NCBI RefSeq assembly: GCF_016863175.1
Contig: NZ_BOOJ01000066.1
Location: 1 to 64,000, forward strand
From: Paraplanobispora siamensis
Lineage (GTDB): Bacteria; Actinomycetota; Actinomycetes; Streptosporangiales; Streptosporangiaceae
Length of the DNA stretch: 64,000 bases
Reading direction: 5' to 3'
Positions 1 to 8,984 of this stretch are shown here, in pieces. Under the pieces are notes generated by a model. The model was given only the letters and a program-made list of their open reading frames with translations, did not search any database and had not been told where the DNA came from. The position numbers and the translations under genes were made by a program. How positions within the stretch are numbered: position 1 is the stretch's first letter; each line of letters starts with the position of its first letter.

Positions 1-71
1 AGCGCCCGGCGTTCGATCTCAAGCACCCGCACGTCACGCCGGCCGAGCGTGAGCTGGAGGAGGTCCGATGA
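1..71 (+). CDS. ctaD: cytochrome c oxidase subunit I, 3' end (partial)
   Basis: Only the last 22 codons are present; the frame enters at base 3 and stops at TGA 69-71. The tail reads PAERELEEVR. It overlaps the next start by four bases (ATGA), so the two are translationally coupled. The tail itself is not diagnostic. Identity as the haem-copper oxidase subunit I rests on the actinobacterial order ctaC-ctaD-ctaF and on the clear ctaF that follows. Confidence 0.7.
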   Translation, partial: RPAFDLKHPHVTPAERELEEVR

Positions 72-463
72 GGGTTCAGGGCTGGATGTTCATTCTGATC
101 GGCATCTTCTTCGCCGCGGTGGACGTCGTCTACTGGTACTGGTCCAAGGAGCCGGTCGGCACGACGGCGATGGCCATCTCGGTGGGCTTCGCCCTCATGA
201 TCGGCTACTACCTGATGTACACGGCCCGCCGCATCGGGGCGCAGCCGGAGGACGACAAGCAGGGCGAGATCAGCGACGGCGCCGGGGAGCTCGGCTTCTT
301 CAGCCCGCACAGCTGGTGGCCGCTGTTCGTCTGCCTGGCCGTCGCGCTCACCGCGCTCGGCTTCGTCATCGGCTGGTGGATGTTCATGATCGGCGTCTTC
401 GCGATCGTCATGAGCATGGTCGGGTTCGTCTTCGAGTACTACCGGGGCAACTTCTCGCACTGA
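68..463 (+). CDS. ctaF: cytochrome c oxidase subunit IV, actinobacterial type
   Basis: A 131-residue membrane protein with four hydrophobic segments (about residues 5-22, 33-53, 84-104 and 106-125). It has the actinobacterial CtaF layout: two N-terminal helices, a short acidic loop (residues 60-75), then FFSPHSWWPL leading into the last helix pair. It is a small accessory subunit of the aa3-type terminal oxidase in the cytoplasmic membrane. The start ATG overlaps the ctaD stop by four bases. A strong hairpin terminator at 516-549 closes the operon. Confidence 0.92.
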   Translation: MRVQGWMFILIGIFFAAVDVVYWYWSKEPVGTTAMAISVGFALMIGYYLMYTARRIGAQPEDDKQGEISDGAGELGFFSPHSWWPLFVCLAVALTALGFVIGWWMFMIGVFAIVMSMVGFVFEYYRGNFSH

Positions 464-515
464 GCCGCACGTACCGGACCCGCCTGCGGATCCGGTACGG
501 CGGGCCCCGCGCCCA

Positions 516-549
516 AGCGGGCCACGGAAACCTCCGTGGCCCGCTTTTT
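516..549 (+). terminator. intrinsic terminator after ctaF
   Basis: A perfect 13-bp stem (516-528 with 533-545) around a four-base AACC loop runs directly into a TTTTT tract. This is a textbook rho-independent terminator, unusual in so GC-rich a genome, and it ends the ctaD-ctaF transcript before the next gene. Confidence 0.92.
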
Positions 550-650
550 GATGTTTATTGGCAGCTCAGAGGGGATGTGTCGGGTACCGCGCCGCTTGCT
601 CCGGGTAGTAACGGACTGTAATAGATCCAGCGGAGAACGGGGGAGTTCAC

Positions 651-1880
651 GTGGGGCAGGCGATCCGTGGTTCGACCTATGCGCCGGGGCTGGTGGCCCT
701 CTCACTGGTGACGGCGTGTTCGGCGGCGGACGCCGCGACCGGGCGGACGGACCCCGCCCAGAACGCGGGATCGGCCCCCGAGGCCGTGCGGGCCGCCGCG
801 ACCGTGCTCGTGACGCCCGCCGACAGCAGCGGGGACGTGCCGACCGACATGCCCGTCCTGATCGGCGCCCGGGGCGGGACGCTGAAGAAGGTCAGCGTGA
901 AGGGCTCCAAGGGCTCTCTGGCGGGCGTTCTGAGCGCCGACGGGACCCAGTGGCGCAGCCGGGAGACGGCGGCTCCCGGGGCCACCTACAAAGTCACGGT
1001 GGAGGCGGTCAACCCCGACGGGAAGACGACGGAGACCACCAGCTCCTTCTCCACGGCCGAGGCCGAGGACCGCTTCTCCATCGCGAGCCTCACGCCGCAC
1101 AAGGACTACACCGGCCTCACCGTGGGCGTCGGCATGCCCATCATGATCACCTTCGACCGGGACATCTCCGACCGCGTCGAGGTCGAGCGGAACCTGCTGG
1201 TCCGCACCTCCAAGCCGGTCCAGGGCGCCTGGCACTGGTTCGACGACAGGACGGTCCACTTCCGGCCCAAGCGCTTCTGGCCCGCCTACACCAAGGTCCG
1301 GCTGGAGGCCCGGCTGGCCGGGGTCCGCGGCGGGGAGGGCCTGTACGGCAAGGCCGACCGCGTCCTCGACTTCAGGATCGGCCGCTCCCAGATCACCCAG
1401 GGCAGCGTCCAGAGCCACCACCTGACGGTCAAGCGCGACGGCAAGAGGATCCGTACGATCCCGATGAGCGCCGGCCAGGGCGGCCAGTGGAAGTACCACA
1501 CCACCAGCGGCATCCACCTGGCCATGTCCCGCGAGCCGGTGACCGTCATGATCTCTCCGGGCATCTCGCCCGGCCAGCCGGGCTACTACCGCAAGACCGT
1601 CTACAACACCGTGCGCATCTCCAACAGCGGCGAGTACGTCCACAGCGCCCCCTGGTCCGTCGGCTCGCAGGGGAACGCCAACGTGAGCCACGGCTGCGTC
1701 AACGTCAGCCCCGGCCACGCGAAGTGGTTCATCGACAACACGCTGATCGGCGACCCGATCATCATCACCGGTTCGCCCCGCGTGCTCGAGCCCCTCAACG
1801 GCTGGGGTCACTGGCAGGAGGACTGGTCGGAGTGGACCCGCTGGAGCAGCACCCTGGGCTTCGTCACCGAGACGGCCTGA
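651..1880 (+). CDS. L,D-transpeptidase lipoprotein (Ig-like plus YkuD)
   Basis: A 409-residue exported peptidoglycan cross-linking enzyme. The N-terminus carries a lipobox (LVTAC, Cys23), so it should be anchored to the outer face of the membrane. Two Ig-like domains (about residues 50-130 and 140-245) precede a YkuD domain with His331, the SHGCVN motif and catalytic Cys349, the arrangement of mycobacterial LdtMt2-type enzymes that form 3-3 cross-links. A C-terminal Trp-rich tail (NGWGHWQEDWSEW) is also typical. Start is GTG with a GGGAG Shine-Dalgarno. It is monocistronic, between the ctaF terminator and a convergent hairpin before qcrB. Confidence 0.93.
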   Translation: MGQAIRGSTYAPGLVALSLVTACSAADAATGRTDPAQNAGSAPEAVRAAATVLVTPADSSGDVPTDMPVLIGARGGTLKKVSVKGSKGSLAGVLSADGTQWRSRETAAPGATYKVTVEAVNPDGKTTETTSSFSTAEAEDRFSIASLTPHKDYTGLTVGVGMPIMITFDRDISDRVEVERNLLVRTSKPVQGAWHWFDDRTVHFRPKRFWPAYTKVRLEARLAGVRGGEGLYGKADRVLDFRIGRSQITQGSVQSHHLTVKRDGKRIRTIPMSAGQGGQWKYHTTSGIHLAMSREPVTVMISPGISPGQPGYYRKTVYNTVRISNSGEYVHSAPWSVGSQGNANVSHGCVNVSPGHAKWFIDNTLIGDPIIITGSPRVLEPLNGWGHWQEDWSEWTRWSSTLGFVTETA

Positions 1881-2034
1881 CCCCGGCGGGACGGGGTCGG
1901 AGGGCTCCTGACGGGGTTGCGGAGCTTCTGATGGGGCTTGAGGGCCTCTGACGAGGCACGGAGCCCTCCGGCGGGGGCGCGGGGGGTTTCCGGCGCCGCC
2001 GTACGGGGAGGAGCCCCGGCAGGGGAGAGGAACC

Positions 2035-2068
2035 GAAAGGCCCGGGCGGTGATCCGCCCGGGCCTTTC
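2035..2068. terminator. bidirectional hairpin between ldt and qcrB
   Basis: A perfect 15-bp inverted repeat (2035-2049 and 2054-2068) with a TGAT loop lies between two convergent genes. There is no clear U-tract on either side, common for GC-rich actinobacterial terminators. It probably ends both transcripts. Confidence 0.8.
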
Positions 2069-2103
2069 GCCTGTCGCATTCAGCCGGTCCTGCCGGTCCC
2101 GGC

Positions 2104-3774
2104 TCAGCGGGTGATGGACTTGTCGTCCCCGCCCGCTCCGACGGCCGCGTGCTCGTCGCCGTGACCGTCGTGGTGGCCGTCGTGGTGACCGTCGTCCAGC
2201 GGGATCTTCTCGCCGCCGTACGCGGTGCTCATCTTGGCCTTGAGCTTGCCGATGGGGCCGCGCATGCCCTTGGGCGGGATGCCGCCGGGCTCGGTGTCGG
2301 CGCCGGTGAGGACCGGGACCGGCTCCTTGCCCCGCATGTGGGCCTCGATGTCCTCGGCCGCGGGCACGTGGACCTCGATGTACTCGCCGTGGGGCAGGCG
2401 CTTGATGACGCCCGACTCCACGCCGTGCCCGATGATCGCCGCGTCCTTGCGCTGCAGGCCGAGGCAGATCCGGTAGGTGATGATGTAGGCGATGACCGGC
2501 GCCACGAAGATGAGGACCCGGCCGACGTAGGTCGTCCAGTTCAGCGAGACCTTGAAGACCCAGGAGATCTCGTCGTTGGCGCCCAGCAGCCACAGCACAC
2601 CGTAGAAGGTGATCGCGGAGATGCCGATCGAGGTGCGGTGCGGGTTGTTGCGGGGACGGTCGGCGACGTGGTGCTCGCGGTTGTCGCCGGTGATCCATCG
2701 TTCGGCGAACGGATAGACCGCCAGGCCGGTCATGATGATGCCCATCGGGACCAGCGCGGGTATCAGCACGCTCATCGGGAGCGTGAAGCCCAGGAAGTTG
2801 ATCTCCCACGAGGGCATCAGACGCAGCGCGCCTTCCAGGAAGCCCATGTAGAAGTCGGGCTGGGAGCCCGCCGAGATGTCCGCCGGCGTGTAGGGACCGA
2901 AGATCCAGATCGGGTTGACCTGGGCGAAGGTGCCCAGCAGCGCGATGACGCCGAAGGTGAACATGAAGTAGGCGCCGGCCTTGGCCATGAAGGCCGGGTA
3001 GAACGGGGCGCCCACCACGTTGTTGTTCGTACGGCCCTTGCCCGGCATCTGCGTGTGCTTCTGCACCCACATCAGGATCATGTGGGCGGAGATGAGCGCC
3101 AGCAGGATGCCCGGGATGAGCAGGATGTGCAGCGAGTAGAACCGGGAGATGACGTCCTCGCCCGGATACTCGCCGCCGAACAGGAAGAACGTGAGCCAGG
3201 TGCCGATCAGCGGCAGCGAGATCGCCACACCCTCGGTGATCCGCAGACCGGCGCCGGAGAGCAGGTCGTCGGGGAGGGAGTAACCGGTCAGACCCTCGGC
3301 CAGGGCCAGGGTCAGCAGCAGGACGCCGATCAGCCAGTTCAGCTCGCGCGGCTTGCGGTATGCACCGGTGAAGAACACGCGGAGCATGTGCACCATCATG
3401 CCGGCCACGAACAGCAGGGCGGCCCAGTGGTGCATCTGCCGCATGAGCAGACCGCCGCGGACGTCGAAGCTGATCTCCAGCGCCGAGGCGTAGGCCGCGG
3501 ACATCCCGACGCCCTTGAGCGGCTCGTAGGCGCCGTCGTAGATGACGTGCTCCATGCTGGGCTTGAAGAAGAACGTCAGGAAGGTACCGGTCAGCAGCAG
3601 GATGATGAACGAGTAGAGCGCGATCTCACCCAGCAGGAACGACCAGTGGTCGGGGAAGACCTTGCGCAGGTTGCGCTTGAGGAAGTTCCCCGCACCGAGA
3701 CGGTCGTCGAGGAACTCGCTCGGACCTGCGATGGCCTTGGGCACGGTTGCGTCGGGGCCGCTGGAGGGGCTCAC
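2104..3774 (-). CDS. qcrB: cytochrome bc1 complex cytochrome b subunit
   Basis: A 556-residue integral membrane subunit of the menaquinol:cytochrome c oxidoreductase. The haem b ligand segments are visible as RQMHHW and MMVHMLRVF in one helix pair and SLHILLIPG and SAHMILMW in the other. Its length exceeds mitochondrial cytochrome b because of the cytoplasmic C-terminal extension normal in actinobacteria. Here that extension ends in an unusual His/Asp-rich tail (HHDGHHDGHGDEH, encoded near 2146-2196). Start is GTG at 3774, overlapping the qcrA stop by four bases (GTGA), so translation is coupled. It is the last gene of ctaE-qcrC-qcrA-qcrB. Confidence 0.96.
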   Translation of the reverse strand: MSPSSGPDATVPKAIAGPSEFLDDRLGAGNFLKRNLRKVFPDHWSFLLGEIALYSFIILLLTGTFLTFFFKPSMEHVIYDGAYEPLKGVGMSAAYASALEISFDVRGGLLMRQMHHWAALLFVAGMMVHMLRVFFTGAYRKPRELNWLIGVLLLTLALAEGLTGYSLPDDLLSGAGLRITEGVAISLPLIGTWLTFFLFGGEYPGEDVISRFYSLHILLIPGILLALISAHMILMWVQKHTQMPGKGRTNNNVVGAPFYPAFMAKAGAYFMFTFGVIALLGTFAQVNPIWIFGPYTPADISAGSQPDFYMGFLEGALRLMPSWEINFLGFTLPMSVLIPALVPMGIIMTGLAVYPFAERWITGDNREHHVADRPRNNPHRTSIGISAITFYGVLWLLGANDEISWVFKVSLNWTTYVGRVLIFVAPVIAYIITYRICLGLQRKDAAIIGHGVESGVIKRLPHGEYIEVHVPAAEDIEAHMRGKEPVPVLTGADTEPGGIPPKGMRGPIGKLKAKMSTAYGGEKIPLDDGHHDGHHDGHGDEHAAVGAGGDDKSITR

Positions 3775-4877
3775 GATTGGCCTCCCTTCTCAATGACCTC
3801 GGCCTCGGCGTCGCCGCGCTCCCAGAAGCTGGGACCGACGGGGACGGCGAAGTCGGCCGTGGCGACGAGATACCCCTCATCGTCCACGGCGATCGGCAGC
3901 TGTGGCAGGGGTCGGGCGGCCGGGCCGAAGACGACCTTGGCGCCGTCGGCGGCGTCGAAGGTCGACTGGTGGCACGGACACAGGATGTGGTGGGTGGTCT
4001 GCTCGTACAGGGCCGCGGGGCAGCCGACGTGCGTGCAGATCTTGGAGTAGGCCACGATGCCGTCGTGAGTCCAGTTCACGTTCGTGCCCGGCTTGATCTC
4101 GTCCGGGCGGAACTTGATCAGGATCAGTGTGGCCTTGGCCAGGGCGTTCATGTCGTGTTCGTACCCTTCGGGTACGACTGACAGGATACCTCCCGGCGAG
4201 TTGAAGTCCGCCGCACGGATCGGAGCGCCGCTGCCCTCGACCACGAGCCTGCGGAACTTGCCGTCCTTGGTCTTCTCGCCCCAGACCGTGTGGCGCAGCT
4301 TCTCGTCGAAGTCCGAGTAGTTCGGGCCGAGGTCGCGCAGGAGCACCAGCGGGGCCAGGCCCAGCGGGGCCGCGGCGGCCAGGAGCGTACGGCGCAGCAG
4401 CGGCCGCTTGGTGATGCCGCTCTCGGCCGCGCCCTGCAGGAAGGTCTCGCCGACGTAGGACCGGGTCTCGCGGTCGGAGGCCATCGCGTGGCGCTCCTGG
4501 ATCAGCTTGTACTTCGGCATGACCATGCGGACCCAGACCACCAGGCCCGAGGCCAGCGAGAGCAGCGCCAGCGTGAGCGAGCCGCCCAGGGCCAGGTTGG
4601 AGGTCTGGGTGGTCTCGAGGGTGCCGACCTGGAAGGCCACGTAGGAGACGACGAACGCGATGCCGGCCAGGAACGTGATCGTGAAGCAGAGGGCGGCGAT
4701 CTTCTCGCCCTTCTTCGCGGTCTTCTCGTCCTGCAGGTCGACGCCGGCGACGCTGAACTCCCCGGGCCTCTCGTCGGGACCCAGCAGCGAGGTGCTCGCC
4801 GCGGGCGCAGGAGTGCCGATGACGCGCCTGGGGACGCGCTCTTCGGGCTGCTCGATGTCGTGCTTGTTGTCTGTCAT
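3771..4877 (-). CDS. qcrA: cytochrome bc1 complex Rieske iron-sulfur subunit
   Basis: A 368-residue Rieske subunit with the actinobacterial N-terminal extension of three membrane helices before the cluster domain. The 2Fe-2S ligands are Cys281 and His283 in CTHVGC and Cys300 and His303 in CPCHQS; Cys286 and Cys302 form the usual disulfide. It passes electrons from menaquinol to the di-haem cytochrome QcrC. I place the start at ATG 4877 (MTDNKHDIEQ), which overlaps the qcrC stop in ATGA; the longer frame upstream runs back into qcrC and is not needed. Confidence 0.96.
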   Translation of the reverse strand: MTDNKHDIEQPEERVPRRVIGTPAPAASTSLLGPDERPGEFSVAGVDLQDEKTAKKGEKIAALCFTITFLAGIAFVVSYVAFQVGTLETTQTSNLALGGSLTLALLSLASGLVVWVRMVMPKYKLIQERHAMASDRETRSYVGETFLQGAAESGITKRPLLRRTLLAAAAPLGLAPLVLLRDLGPNYSDFDEKLRHTVWGEKTKDGKFRRLVVEGSGAPIRAADFNSPGGILSVVPEGYEHDMNALAKATLILIKFRPDEIKPGTNVNWTHDGIVAYSKICTHVGCPAALYEQTTHHILCPCHQSTFDAADGAKVVFGPAARPLPQLPIAVDDEGYLVATADFAVPVGPSFWERGDAEAEVIEKGGQS

Positions 4878-5686
4878 TGGGCCTGTCGCCTCTTTGCGGT
4901 GATCCAGATGGCGGCCAGAGCGAGGAGGCTGATGCCCACGATCCACGCCACCAGACCCTCGGTGACCGGGCCGATACGGCCGAGGCCGGCACCACCGGGG
5001 TTGGGCTCCTCACGAACGCCCACGATGTAGGCGATCATGTCCCGCTTCTGCTCGGGAGTGATGATGCTGTCGTTGAACACCGGCATCGCCTGCGGGCCGG
5101 TGACCATGGCCTCGTAGATCTGCCGGGGAGTGGACTCGTGCAGCGGCGGGGCGTACTTGCCCTGCGTCAGGGCGCCACCGGAGCCGACGAAGTTGTGGCA
5201 CTGGATGCAGTTCGCGCGGAACAGCTGGCCGCCCTTGGACTTGTCGCCCTTGGCGGGGTCGACCATCTCCGCCGTCGGGACGGTGGGCCCGCCGCCGAGG
5301 GACTGGATGTAGGCGCCCAGCTGGCGGATGGTGTCCTCGTTGACCCAGGGGGCCGGCTTCTTGCGCGGGGCCTGGGCGCCGAGCTGGGCCAGGGGCATAC
5401 GGCCGCTGCTGACCTGGAAGTCCACCGACGCCGCGCCGACGCCCACGAGGCTGGGACCGCGGTTGGCGATGCCCTCGGCGTTGAGACCGTGGCAGCTGCC
5501 GCAGCTCTGCTCGAAGAGCTTCTTGCCCTCCGCCACGTCGTCGGCCCTGCCGGATGCGATGGCCGCGTCGGCCCGCTCGCTCGTCGGGGCCGCCAGGGTG
5601 TACGCGACCCCCAGCAGCCCCAAGGTCAGAAGCAGGACGGCGTATCTCGCGAGCGGATGCCGCCGCCTAGCGGTGATCCTATTCAC
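4874..5686 (-). CDS. qcrC: di-haem cytochrome c subunit of the bc1 complex
   Basis: A 270-residue protein with a Tat-like or simple signal anchor (RRRHPLARY then a hydrophobic helix), two CxxCH haem sites (Cys62-Cys65-His66 and Cys160-Cys163-His164) and a C-terminal membrane helix. This is the fused c1/c cytochrome that wires the bc1 complex to the aa3 oxidase in the actinobacterial supercomplex. I prefer GTG 5686, which has GGGGA five bases upstream and lies just beyond the ctaE stop; an ATG at 5716 would overlap the end of ctaE and has no Shine-Dalgarno. Confidence 0.94.
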   Translation of the reverse strand: MNRITARRRHPLARYAVLLLTLGLLGVAYTLAAPTSERADAAIASGRADDVAEGKKLFEQSCGSCHGLNAEGIANRGPSLVGVGAASVDFQVSSGRMPLAQLGAQAPRKKPAPWVNEDTIRQLGAYIQSLGGGPTVPTAEMVDPAKGDKSKGGQLFRANCIQCHNFVGSGGALTQGKYAPPLHESTPRQIYEAMVTGPQAMPVFNDSIITPEQKRDMIAYIVGVREEPNPGGAGLGRIGPVTEGLVAWIVGISLLALAAIWITAKRRQAQ

Positions 5687-5702
5687 AGAGATCCCCGATT
5701 CC

Positions 5703-6320
5703 TTAATGAATGCCATAGATGGTCACGAAAAGGCCAATCCAGACCACGTCGACGAAGTGCCAGTAGTAGGACACGACGATCGCGCTGGTCGCCTGCTCAC
5801 GGGTGAAGCGCTTCGCGGCGTACGTACGTCCCAGCATGAACAGGAACGCGATCAGTCCACCGGTCACGTGGAGTCCGTGGAAGCCCGTGGTCAGGTAGAA
5901 CACCGAGTCGTACGCGGTGTGCGACAGGGTGTGGCCTTCGGCGACCAGCTCGCTGTACTCGTACAGCTGGCCGCCGACGAACACGGCGCCCATGAGGAAG
6001 CTGACGATGTACCAGAAACGCAGCTTGCCGACCTGGCCCTTCTCAGCCGCCCAGACGCCCAGCTGACAGGTCACACTCGACAGGACCAGGATGATCGTGT
6101 TGGCCAACGAGAACGGGACGTTCAGATGGGCCTCGGGCCAGGGCAGTCCCTGGCCGATGCTCACCGACCGGATGGTGAAGTACATCGCGAACAGCGCCGC
6201 GAAGAACATGAGCTCGGAGGACAGCCAGACGATCGTCCCGACACTGACCAAGTCAGGTTTGTTGGACGAGTGGGCTGTCGTCGTCGTTGAGATTGCGGAT
6301 GCTGTCGCCACGGGCAGCAT
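5703..6320 (-). CDS. ctaE: cytochrome c oxidase subunit III
   Basis: A 205-residue five-helix subunit III with the family signatures [17 protein letters not shown] near the N-terminus, GFHGLHV in the middle and [10 protein letters not shown] near the end. It caps the aa3 oxidase. The chosen ATG at 6320 is preceded by GGGGAG about eight bases upstream and is in the right place for the family; no start further upstream is needed. It heads the ctaE-qcrC-qcrA-qcrB transcript and is divergent from a receiver-like gene, with two palindromes between them. Confidence 0.95.
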   Translation of the reverse strand: MLPVATASAISTTTTAHSSNKPDLVSVGTIVWLSSELMFFAALFAMYFTIRSVSIGQGLPWPEAHLNVPFSLANTIILVLSSVTCQLGVWAAEKGQVGKLRFWYIVSFLMGAVFVGGQLYEYSELVAEGHTLSHTAYDSVFYLTTGFHGLHVTGGLIAFLFMLGRTYAAKRFTREQATSAIVVSYYWHFVDVVWIGLFVTIYGIH

Positions 6321-6351
6321 TATTGCGGCTCCCCTGTCCGGGTCGCCGCAC

Positions 6352-6371
6352 GACCCCCCGGTAGGGGGGTC
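6352..6371. promoter_or_regulatory. G/C-tract palindrome upstream of ctaE (CsoR-like operator)
   Basis: An 8-bp perfect inverted repeat, GACCCCCC and GGGGGGTC, around GGTA, centred about 41 bp upstream of the ctaE start. Operators of CsoR-family copper sensors have this form: facing C and G tracts around a short T/A core. A second inverted repeat, GGGCA-AA-TGCCC, lies at 6398-6409. No CsoR gene is in the window, so the regulator is an inference. Confidence 0.45.
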
Positions 6372-6450
6372 AAACGTCCCTCTAATCTGGACGTAAGGGG
6401 CAAATGCCCTGCCGGTGCCTCCGGTCTGGGTCTGCGAGCGGGGCGACCGG

Positions 6451-6456
6451 TAGCAT
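6451..6456 (+). promoter_or_regulatory. -10 box of probable leaderless promoter
   Basis: TAGCAT ends five bases before the GTG at 6462 of the receiver-like gene. The spacing fits a transcript that begins at or next to the start codon. No convincing -35 is seen. Confidence 0.4.
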
Positions 6457-6461
6457 CCCAG

Positions 6462-6914
6462 GTGACCATACATCGACGAGCGATAGTGAGCGCGACCTTG
6501 AGCACCGACGACAAGATGAGGGTCCTCGTCTACAGCGACGACGCAAGCACCCGCGAGAAGGTGCGTCAGGCGATCGGCCGGCGCCCCGCCGCCGACGTGC
6601 CCCTCGTGGAGATCGTGGAGTGCGCCACCCACCCGAAGGTCGTCCAGCACTTCGACTCGGGTGAGATCGACGTCGCCGTCCTCGACGGCGAGGCCAAGCC
6701 GGCCGGAGGCATGGGCGTGGCCCGCCAGGCCAAGGACGAGGTCCACGACTGCCCCCCGATCTGCCTGCTGATCGCCCGCCGCGACGACCGCTGGCTGGCC
6801 GAGTGGTCCAAGGCCGAGGCCGTCGTGGCGCTCCCGATCGACCCCGTGGTGCTGGCCGAGACCGTCGCCGACCTGATGCGCCGCCGCCTCTCCACCCGCC
6901 TCACCGCCCGCTAG
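6462..6914 (+). CDS. atypical response-regulator receiver-like protein
   Basis: A stand-alone CheY-like fold of about 130-150 residues ([10 protein letters not shown], then VAVLDGEA at the usual phospho-acceptor strand, then a short helix) with no output domain. The conserved lysine of receivers is replaced around VALPIDP, so phosphorylation-dependent switching is doubtful. Alternative starts are GTG 6486, TTG 6498 and ATG 6516; none has a clear Shine-Dalgarno, and GTG 6462 is supported only by a nearby -10 box. It is divergent from ctaE, which may reflect shared regulation. Function is not known. Confidence 0.75.
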   Translation: MTIHRRAIVSATLSTDDKMRVLVYSDDASTREKVRQAIGRRPAADVPLVEIVECATHPKVVQHFDSGEIDVAVLDGEAKPAGGMGVARQAKDEVHDCPPICLLIARRDDRWLAEWSKAEAVVALPIDPVVLAETVADLMRRRLSTRLTAR

Positions 6915-6956
6915 AAGAGAAGACCGGCAACCCCCTGGCCCCCTCTGGAGATCCCT

Positions 6957-8000
6957 ATGGACGCGCGCACCACCTGGCCCGCGCTGCTGTCGGCGCTGCT
7001 CGCCGGTGAGCACCTGACGGCGGACGAGACCGCCTGGGCGATGAAAGAGATCATGTCCGGCTCGGCGAGTCCCGCGCAGATCGCCGGATTCGCCGTCGCC
7101 CTGCGCGCGAAGGGGGAGACGGTCGCCGAGGTGACCGGCCTGGCCCGCACGATGCTGGACCTGGCCACCCCGCTGACGGTCGAGGGTCCCGTGGTCGACA
7201 TCGTCGGCACCGGAGGCGACCGCGCCCACACGGTCAACGTCTCGACCATGGCCGCGATCGTGGCGGCGGGCGCGGGGGCGCGGGTGGTCAAGCACGGCAA
7301 CCGGGCCGCCTCCTCCTCCTGCGGCGCCGCCGACGTGCTGGAGCACCTCGGCGTCGCGCTCGACCTGGCGCCGGCCGACACCGCCCGGGTCGCCGTCGAG
7401 GCGGGCATCGCCTTCTGCTTCGCGCCGGTCTACCACCCCGCGCTGCGCTTCGCCGGTCCGCCGCGCAAGGAGATCGGCGTGCCGACGGTCTTCAACTTCC
7501 TCGGCCCGCTGACCAACCCGGCCCGCCCGGCCGCCCAGGCGATCGGCGTCTACGACGCGCGCATGCTGCCCGTCGTGGCCGGCGTCTTCGCCGAGCGGGG
7601 CGTCTCCGCCCTGGTGTTCCGGGGCGACGACGGGCTCGACGAGCTGACCATCGCCACCACCTCCACGGTCTGGGTGGTCCGTGACGGCACCGCCACGCAG
7701 ACCGTCTTCGACCCGGCCGTGCTCGGCATCCCGCGCGCGGAGGCCGACGCGCTGCGCGGCGGCGACGTCGCCTTCAACGCCCGCGCGGTGCACGACTTCC
7801 TCGGCGGCAAGACCGGCCCGGTCCGCGACGCGGTGCTGCTGAACGCCGCCGCCGCCCTGGTCGCGCTCGACGGGGCCGGTGACGACCTGGACGCCGCGAT
7901 GATCGAGGCCTACTCCCGCGCCACCCGCGCGGTCGACTCCGGCGCCGCCGCCGCCACCCTGGAGCGCTGGATCGAGGCCAGCACGACCTCGAGGTCGTGA
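6957..8000 (+). CDS. trpD: anthranilate phosphoribosyltransferase
   Basis: A 347-residue enzyme transferring phosphoribose from PRPP to anthranilate, the second step of tryptophan synthesis. Family motifs are in order: VDIVGTGGD (PRPP binding, about residues 79-87), KHGNRAASS (about 111-119) and [11 protein letters not shown] (about 180-190). Length matches the family. A TGGAG lies before the ATG. It stands apart from other trp genes, as is usual in actinobacteria, 42 bases after the receiver-like gene and possibly on the same transcript. Confidence 0.95.
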   Translation: MDARTTWPALLSALLAGEHLTADETAWAMKEIMSGSASPAQIAGFAVALRAKGETVAEVTGLARTMLDLATPLTVEGPVVDIVGTGGDRAHTVNVSTMAAIVAAGAGARVVKHGNRAASSSCGAADVLEHLGVALDLAPADTARVAVEAGIAFCFAPVYHPALRFAGPPRKEIGVPTVFNFLGPLTNPARPAAQAIGVYDARMLPVVAGVFAERGVSALVFRGDDGLDELTIATTSTVWVVRDGTATQTVFDPAVLGIPRAEADALRGGDVAFNARAVHDFLGGKTGPVRDAVLLNAAAALVALDGAGDDLDAAMIEAYSRATRAVDSGAAAATLERWIEASTTSRS

Positions 8001-8105
8001 CGTCCCCCTCCGGAGCGCGCCGGTCGTGACGCGGGCGTCCTCCCCTCAGGAGAGGAGGGTTCATCCCCCCGTGAGGGGACGCCTCCGTCCCGGCCGGATG
8101 CTTAC

Positions 8106-8984
8106 ATGGCCGTCATGTGGCGTGCTGACCTGATCGTGGCCCTGCTCCTGGTGGCGGTGGCCGGCCTGACCGCGGCCGTCGTCCGGCTCGCCCGCGACCG
8201 CCGGTCCCTGGCCGCGCGCCTGCGCGCCGGGCAGCTCAGGCTGGCCGGCCAGCGGGACGCGCTGGCCCGCGCCGCCGTGGCAGAGGAGCGCGGCCGCATC
8301 GCGCGCGAGCTCCACGACGTGGTGGCCCACGGGATCAGCATGATGACGCTCGGCGTCGGCGCCGGGCGCATGATCATGGAGAAGGATCCGGAGCGGGCCA
8401 GGCAGACCCTCCGGACGGCCGAGGAGTCCGGGCGCCAGGCGCTCGCCGAGCTGCAGCGCATGCTGGCGCTGCTCCGCACCGAGGACGCGGTGGGCACCAG
8501 GACGCCCCAGCCCCGGCTGTCGGACCTGTCCGACCTATTGGCCAAGGTGCGCGCCGAAGGGTTGCGGGTGGACGTGGTCGAGGACGGCAGCCCGGTCGAG
8601 GTCGGTCCCGCCCTGGAGCTGTCGGCCTACCGGATCGTCCAGGAGGCGCTGCGCAACACCCTGCGGCACGCGGGGGCGAGCTCGGCCTGCGTCACGCTGC
8701 GCTGGCGGCCCGGCTTCCTCGACGTCCTGGTCCGCGACGACGGCCGGGCCGGGCCCGCCGTGACCGCGGGCACCGGGCTGGTCGGCATGCGGGAGCGGGT
8801 CACCCTGTTCGGCGGGACGCTGGAGGCCGCGCCCGGCGCCGGAGGGGGCTTCGAGGTGCGGGCCAGTCTCCCCACGACCGGTGAGCACCGCGGGTTTTGG
8901 CCGCCCCGGCAGGCGGCGGGCCCGCCGGCGTCAGTCCGACTCGCTGAGCCCGATGGAGAAGGCGGCGTCGAGATCGTGCCGTGA
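8106..8984 (+). CDS. orphan NarL-type sensor histidine kinase
   Basis: A 292-residue kinase with one N-terminal hydrophobic segment, no extracellular sensor domain, a HisKA_3 phospho-acceptor helix (RELHDVVAH, His70) and a HATPase_c domain ending GTGLVGMRERV. No response regulator lies next to it, so its partner is elsewhere or it shares one. Start may be ATG 8115, which has TTACAT seven bases upstream in a leaderless-like arrangement. The last 18 codons run antisense into the end of the Lrp-domain gene, a 54-bp convergent overlap; this tail (after GEHRGFW) looks non-conserved. Confidence 0.88.
   Translation: MAVMWRADLIVALLLVAVAGLTAAVVRLARDRRSLAARLRAGQLRLAGQRDALARAAVAEERGRIARELHDVVAHGISMMTLGVGAGRMIMEKDPERARQTLRTAEESGRQALAELQRMLALLRTEDAVGTRTPQPRLSDLSDLLAKVRAEGLRVDVVEDGSPVEVGPALELSAYRIVQEALRNTLRHAGASSACVTLRWRPGFLDVLVRDDGRAGPAVTAGTGLVGMRERVTLFGGTLEAAPGAGGGFEVRASLPTTGEHRGFWPPRQAAGPPASVRLAEPDGEGGVEIVP

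Noticed and set aside
2149-4050. A 633-codon plus-strand frame across qcrB and qcrA
   Set aside because: Antisense shadow of two clear respiratory genes; composition is Val/Asp/Arg/Gln-rich and without motifs.
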